Assembly: GCA_029940235.1 (NCBI GenBank)
Contig: JAOZRI010000076.1
Coordinates: forward strand, 1 to 9,176
DNA length: 9,176 nt
Source: Desulfobacula sp.
GTDB lineage: Bacteria; Desulfobacterota; Desulfobacteria; Desulfobacterales; Desulfobacteraceae
Direction: 5' to 3'
The notes beneath the pieces are model-generated. The model worked only from the letters and a program-made list of their open reading frames with translations. It was not told where the DNA came from and did no database searches. Positions 5,301-9,176 of the stretch are shown here, one piece after another. A program made the position numbers and the translations under genes. Each line of letters begins with the position of its first letter. Position 1 is the first letter of the stretch.

Positions 5301-6665
5301 ATGCACAATGAACAGATAAAAATATTAACTGCCAGCTTAAAAAGATTATTGCGCCGGGGTGCAACAAAACAGTTGCTCAATATTATCAAAAAAACCCATA
5401 TGGCTGATCTTTCTCTAAGCTTTAAGGAGTTATCACTTGATAACAGGGAAAAATTATTTGCTTTAATGCATGATCCTGAACAAATCGGTGATCTTTTTTC
5501 TCTATTGGATGAAAGCCTTTATCTTGAATTTGTAAAAACTGTGGAGTTTAATAAACTGGTCAAAATATTTGATCAAATGCCTTCTGATGATGCAGCTTCT
5601 CTTTTAACTCTTCTTGATGAAGAGCTTTCAGACCAGATTTTGGAAAAAATGCAGAAAAAAGAGTCAGACAGTGTTGAACAGCTTTTGAGTTATGAAGAAG
5701 ATACTGCTGGCAGTCTTATGGTTACAGATTTTATTGCCTTGGAAGAAGAGGTGATGGCAAAACAGGTTATTGAAGCATTGCAGAATAAATATCTTGATGT
5801 TGAAATGCCTTTTTATATCTATGTTATTGATGAATACGGCAAGCTTGTGGGAGTAAGTTCCTTAAGACAGCTTGTTGTAGTGCCCCCTGAAAAACCTTTA
5901 AAAGAGTTTATGGCAAGGGATCTTATAAGTGTAAAACCTTATACTGACAGAGAAGAGGTGGCAAGGCTTGTTGCAAGGTACGACTATCTTGCAATTCCAG
6001 TTGTGGACAGTGATAACAAAATTGTTGGGATTGTAACTGTTGATGATGTTATTGATATTCTCCATGAAGCTGCCACTGAAGATATACTGAAAATGGCTGG
6101 TGTGGGTGAGGAGTATATAGAGACTCAAACCATATTAAGAGGAACTCGCATTCGTTTGCCATGGTTGTTTGCAAGTTTTCTTGGTGGCGTTGCTGCCTTT
6201 TTTATTATCGGAGGGTTTGAAGAAAATCTTGCAAAATTTACAAGCCTTGCAGCTTTTATACCTGTCATCATGGGAATGGGAGGAAATATTGGAACACAGA
6301 GTTCAACTATTGTTGTTCGCGGTATTGCAACTGGAAGAATAAATCTTAATGATTTTACCAGGGTGGTTTCCAAGGAACTTTCCGTGGGGTTGATTCTTGG
6401 AGTTATATATGGTCTCTTTATTGGGGTTATAGCAAAATTTACTTTTGCCGCCGAGCCCTTTTCCTTAGCACTCTCTTTTGCTGTTGGCCTTGCTATCCTC
6501 TCCTCCATGTCCATTGCAGCACTTGTAGGATCCATGGTACCACTTATTCTTGAAAAATTTCATGTTGACCCTGCTGTTGCCACAGGGCCCTTTGTCACCA
6601 CTTCAATTGATATTGTCAGTGTATATTGTTATTTTACGATTGCCACTGTTTTATTAGACCTTTAA
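5301..6665 (+). CDS. mgtE: Magnesium channel/transporter MgtE
   Basis: A 454-residue MgtE, typical length, which admits Mg2+ through the inner membrane and is gated by cytosolic Mg2+. Domains in order: the helical N domain (about 30-130, with FDQMPSDDAASLL and LLSYEEDTAGSLM), a CBS pair (about 137-255, with FYIYVIDEYGKLVGVSSLR and YLAIPVVDSDNKIVGIVTVDDV), a connecting plug helix (about 256-283), then five membrane helices (about 286-304, 312-336, 360-380, 387-416, 426-452). Pore signatures are present: MGGNIGTQSSTIVVRG (326-341) and DPAVATGPFVTTSIDI (423-438). The latter contains the aspartate (437) that corresponds to the Mg2+-coordinating residue in characterised MgtE. The ATG at 5301 follows an AAGGGTG ribosome-binding site. 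The gene is 32 nt after surA and 14 nt before recO, so co-transcribed. No Mg2+-responsive leader fits into the 32-nt gap, so control probably acts on the operon or the protein. Confidence 0.97.
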   Translation: MHNEQIKILTASLKRLLRRGATKQLLNIIKKTHMADLSLSFKELSLDNREKLFALMHDPEQIGDLFSLLDESLYLEFVKTVEFNKLVKIFDQMPSDDAASLLTLLDEELSDQILEKMQKKESDSVEQLLSYEEDTAGSLMVTDFIALEEEVMAKQVIEALQNKYLDVEMPFYIYVIDEYGKLVGVSSLRQLVVVPPEKPLKEFMARDLISVKPYTDREEVARLVARYDYLAIPVVDSDNKIVGIVTVDDVIDILHEAATEDILKMAGVGEEYIETQTILRGTRIRLPWLFASFLGGVAAFFIIGGFEENLAKFTSLAAFIPVIMGMGGNIGTQSSTIVVRGIATGRINLNDFTRVVSKELSVGLILGVIYGLFIGVIAKFTFAAEPFSLALSFAVGLAILSSMSIAALVGSMVPLILEKFHVDPAVATGPFVTTSIDIVSVYCYFTIATVLLDL

Positions 6666-6679
6666 AGTAAGTTGTATCC

Positions 6680-7465
6680 ATGCCTGATTTTAGTACTAAT
6701 GCAATATTATTAAAAAAAATTGAATTTGGTGATCACGATTTTATCATTAGCTTTTTAACAAAATCCCATGGTAAAATTTCTGTGATTGCAAAAAATGCAA
6801 AAAAGAGTATTAAGAGATTCTCAGGCTCCTTTGATATTTTTTGTGAAAATTATATTCAATGCAGCTTCCCTAAAAAGAAGAAAGATGGCATGATAATTCT
6901 TGCCAAATCTGACATTGAAAAAGGATTTGCAAACATCAGATATGATGTATTTAAAACTGCCTATGCAAGTTTCTGGATAGAACTGCTTAATTTTTATCTT
7001 GAAGAGAATAAATCCCAGGTTGATTTATATGATTTATTGCTGTTTTCACTGGAAGCATTAAACAGTGACACTATCTCAAAAGAAGTTTTAAACCTTCTTT
7101 TTCAGATTAAATTTATGGGTATTGCAGGATTTGCTCCCAATATTGAAAATTGTGATAGATGCCAGACATTTATTGATGATTTTGAACAAAACAGTATAAG
7201 ATTTGATTTTAAGGAGGGGGAAATTATCTGTAAAAATTGTCTTAGCAAGAGTTCAAAGCATGGTATGACAATTTCTAAAGGAACTTTAAAGCAGCTTTAC
7301 TGGATAAATAATAGTGATATTAAAAAAGCAGACAGAATAAAATTTTCTTCCTATGCCATAAAAGAGGGCGGAATTTTATTGGAAGCTTTTATTCCCTTTC
7401 ATATTGGAAGGGAGTTTAAAAGTTTGAAATTTCTTAATAAGATAAGAAATCAGGTAAAAATATGA
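6680..7465 (+). CDS. recO: DNA repair protein RecO
   Basis: A 261-residue RecO, normal length. It works with RecR in the RecFOR pathway, displacing SSB, loading RecA on gapped DNA and annealing complementary strands. The N-terminal OB fold covers about 1-80 (STNAILLKKIEFGDHDFIISF, then GKISVIAKNAKKSIKRFSG). A helical middle region and a four-cysteine zinc-finger follow, C158-x2-C161 and C184-x2-C187 (CDRC and CKNC). The C-terminus has FHIGREFKSLKFL (240-252), a recognisable RecO ending. The basic run PKKKKD at 64-69 is consistent with DNA contact. The ATG at 6680 is preceded by only a weak Shine-Dalgarno sequence, so translation may depend on ribosomes leaving mgtE 14 nt upstream. Its stop overlaps the next start as ATGA (7462-7465). 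Linkage of recO to glyQ is also known in Firmicutes. Confidence 0.94.
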   Translation: MPDFSTNAILLKKIEFGDHDFIISFLTKSHGKISVIAKNAKKSIKRFSGSFDIFCENYIQCSFPKKKKDGMIILAKSDIEKGFANIRYDVFKTAYASFWIELLNFYLEENKSQVDLYDLLLFSLEALNSDTISKEVLNLLFQIKFMGIAGFAPNIENCDRCQTFIDDFEQNSIRFDFKEGEIICKNCLSKSSKHGMTISKGTLKQLYWINNSDIKKADRIKFSSYAIKEGGILLEAFIPFHIGREFKSLKFLNKIRNQVKI

Positions 7466-8550
7466 ATATTAGTAAGATACTTGAGCAAAAAAATATAGAG
7501 GTATCGGTTCCATGCAGGATTGACCTGGGCGGTACATTGGATATCAGTACATTTTATCTGTCAATGAATCATCTTGAATGTGATCATCAGATGCTTTTGC
7601 CCTCAAGTTTTAATATTGCCCTTGATTTATACACTGTGGTTACTCTATCTGGCTATAAAAAAGGTTATATCAAGATATCATCAAAGGGATTTAAAAGTGC
7701 TGTTTTTCATAAAGATGAGGTGGCGTTTAATCATCCCATGGGCTTGATGTTTGCATGTGCAAATTATTTTAAGGGTTATTTTAATAAGGGAGGTGTCCAT
7801 ATTAATATTGAATCCTCTTCTCCCCCAAGAAGTGCCCTTGGAGGATCTTCTTCTGCTGCTGTTGCCATTATTGCTGCATTTTTTAAAGCTCTGGGAAAGC
7901 CCTTTGTTTTTGAACAGATTGCATGGCTTGCACACTATCTTGAAGCTAGTGTTGCAGGCGTGCCGTGCGGTATGCAGGATCAGCTTGCAGCAGCTTTTGG
8001 TGGTGTGAATCAATGGATATGGAAAATGGGAAACACATCTCCTGAATTTGAGCGGGTTTCTCTCCTTGATCAGGATGATGACATTAATGCCTTTAATTCA
8101 AATATTATTGTTGCCTATTGCGGTGTTCCCCATGTTTCCAAAGATATAAATTTCCAATGGGTAAAATCCTTTATTCAGGGTGAAACAAGAAGTGTTTTTG
8201 AGCAGATTGCCTCTCTAACAAATCAATTTTGTAAAGCTGTAAAAAATAAAAATTTCATCAAAGCTGCTGATCTTATGAACCAGGAGACAAAATTAAGGCT
8301 TGAAATGACACCTGATGTGCTTGATAATACCGGGCAAAAATTATTTAATAGGGCAATGGATGTCAATTGTGGTGCAAGATTTACTGGAGCAGGCGGCGGT
8401 GGCTGCCTTTGGGCAATTGGTGAAAAATATGATATAAGCAGATTAAAACCATTATGGGAAAAAATTCTTGAGCCTGTTAAGGATGCAAAGATTCTTGATA
8501 CAAGGATTACTAATAAAGGGATTCAAGTAGTTGAAATGAAAAATTATTAA
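7462..8550 (+). CDS. GHMP-family kinase (galactokinase/HddA-like), substrate unknown
   Basis: A 362-residue soluble kinase of the GHMP superfamily, which phosphorylates small alcohols such as sugars, homoserine or mevalonate with ATP. Motif 1 is VPCRIDLGGTLDIS (16-29). Motif 2, the phosphate-binding loop, is SSPPRSALGGSSSA (119-132). The likely catalytic aspartate is D173 within CGMQDQLAAAFGG (169-181), and motif 3 is GARFTGAGGGGC (304-315). The protein lacks the GRVNLIGEHTDY signature of true galactokinases. The GMQDQ..AAFGG phrase and the motif-1 wording resemble sugar-1- or sugar-7-phosphate kinases such as HddA or fucokinase-type enzymes more closely, so I give no gene symbol. No nucleotidyltransferase, epimerase or isomerase partner lies in the window to indicate a pathway. 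The start overlaps the recO stop by 4 nt (ATGA), indicating coupled translation; glyQ starts 21 nt after its stop. All catalytic motifs are intact. Confidence 0.9.
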   Translation: MNISKILEQKNIEVSVPCRIDLGGTLDISTFYLSMNHLECDHQMLLPSSFNIALDLYTVVTLSGYKKGYIKISSKGFKSAVFHKDEVAFNHPMGLMFACANYFKGYFNKGGVHINIESSSPPRSALGGSSSAAVAIIAAFFKALGKPFVFEQIAWLAHYLEASVAGVPCGMQDQLAAAFGGVNQWIWKMGNTSPEFERVSLLDQDDDINAFNSNIIVAYCGVPHVSKDINFQWVKSFIQGETRSVFEQIASLTNQFCKAVKNKNFIKAADLMNQETKLRLEMTPDVLDNTGQKLFNRAMDVNCGARFTGAGGGGCLWAIGEKYDISRLKPLWEKILEPVKDAKILDTRITNKGIQVVEMKNY

Positions 8551-8571
8551 TATAAAAACGAGTGGAGTAAA

Positions 8572-9176
8572 ATGAATTTTCAAGATGTAATTTTAAATTT
8601 GAATAATTTCTGGGCAAAAAAGGGTTGTGTTCTTATTCAATCCTATGACATGGAGGTGGGGGCAGGTACCTTTCATCCTGCAACACTGTTAAAAGCTCTT
8701 GGGCCTGAACCATGGAAGGTTGCCTATGTTCAGCCATCAAGGAGACCCACTGACGGACGTTATGGAGAAAATCCCAATCGCCTTCAGCACTATTATCAAT
8801 ACCAGGTGCTTTTAAAACCATCTCCGCCCGATGTCCAGCAATTATATCTTGATTCCATGAAAGTTCTTGGTGTTGATCCCCTTGAACATGATATACGTTT
8901 TGTGGAAGATGACTGGGAATCTCCTACTCTCGGTGCATCAGGCCTTGGCTGGGAAGTGTGGCTTGACGGCATGGAAGTTACACAATTTACATATTTTCAG
9001 GTAACAGGAAGTGTGGAAGTAAATCCCGTTCCTGTTGAATTGACCTATGGACTGGAACGAATCTGCATGTATCTCCAGGGTGTTGATAATGTATTTGACC
9101 TTAAATGGAATGATGAGATCACATATCGTGATGTTTATCACCAACAGGAAGTGGAGCAGTCAACCTATAATTTTGA
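8572..9176 (+). CDS. glyQ: Glycyl-tRNA synthetase alpha subunit (3' truncated by window)
   Basis: The first 201 codons of GlyQ, the catalytic alpha chain of the bacterial alpha2beta2 glycyl-tRNA synthetase that charges tRNA-Gly. The family is about 290-300 residues, so roughly the last third is missing; the frame is still open at the window end. It begins [19 protein letters not shown] and contains the diagnostic [20 protein letters not shown], then [48 protein letters not shown] and [12 protein letters not shown]. The ATG at 8572 has a GTGGAG ribosome-binding site (8562-8567) and lies 21 nt after the GHMP kinase, with no sign of a promoter or T-box leader between them. It should therefore be expressed from the upstream operon. 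The stretch after TYF reads QVTGSVEV, where the family usually has QQVGG; the frame is clean around it. glyS is expected next. Confidence 0.96.
   Translation, partial: MNFQDVILNLNNFWAKKGCVLIQSYDMEVGAGTFHPATLLKALGPEPWKVAYVQPSRRPTDGRYGENPNRLQHYYQYQVLLKPSPPDVQQLYLDSMKVLGVDPLEHDIRFVEDDWESPTLGASGLGWEVWLDGMEVTQFTYFQVTGSVEVNPVPVELTYGLERICMYLQGVDNVFDLKWNDEITYRDVYHQQEVEQSTYNF

Noticed and set aside
6125..6535. A 136-codon minus-strand frame within mgtE
   Set aside because: It is antisense to highly conserved MgtE pore sequence and its translation has no known motif.

Overview
The window looks like chromosomal DNA of an anaerobic, AT-rich deltaproteobacterium, most likely a sulfate reducer of the Desulfobacterota (Desulfobacteraceae-like). 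This placement is inferred from protein resemblance, low GC content and gene neighbourhood; no rRNA or other phylogenetic marker was used. No mobile element, CRISPR array, tRNA or rRNA was seen.

Left part (1-3489): the 3' two thirds of a DppD-type peptide-transporter ATPase and a complete DppF-type partner ATPase lie on the + strand. These two genes are normally adjacent. Here 1.85 kb separates them, holding a cold-shock protein gene (+) with a structured 5' leader and its own terminator, and a convergent DadA-like FAD amino-acid dehydrogenase (-). The dehydrogenase and dppF are divergent, with apparent back-to-back promoters whose -35 boxes touch. The dppF promoter would start a nearly leaderless mRNA, which fits the lack of a Shine-Dalgarno sequence.

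Right part (3609-9176, all +): a compact array with junctions of -17, +32, +14, -4 and +21 nt, probably one operon. It encodes a SurA_N-like lipoprotein without a prolyl isomerase domain, a one-parvulin SurA-type chaperone, the Mg2+ channel MgtE, the repair protein RecO, a GHMP-family small-molecule kinase, and the start of the glycyl-tRNA synthetase alpha subunit (GlyQ), cut by the window end. RecO next to GlyQ is an old bacterial association (era-recO-glyQS in Firmicutes); the kinase between them is the least understood gene.

Functionally the window joins peptide or amino-acid uptake and oxidation, periplasmic and outer-membrane protein folding, magnesium supply, recombination and translation. 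I found no strong evidence for a wholly new system. The best leads are the csp leader RNA, the split dpp locus with its shared divergent promoter region, the PPIase-less chaperone coupled to SurA, and the GHMP kinase of unknown substrate.
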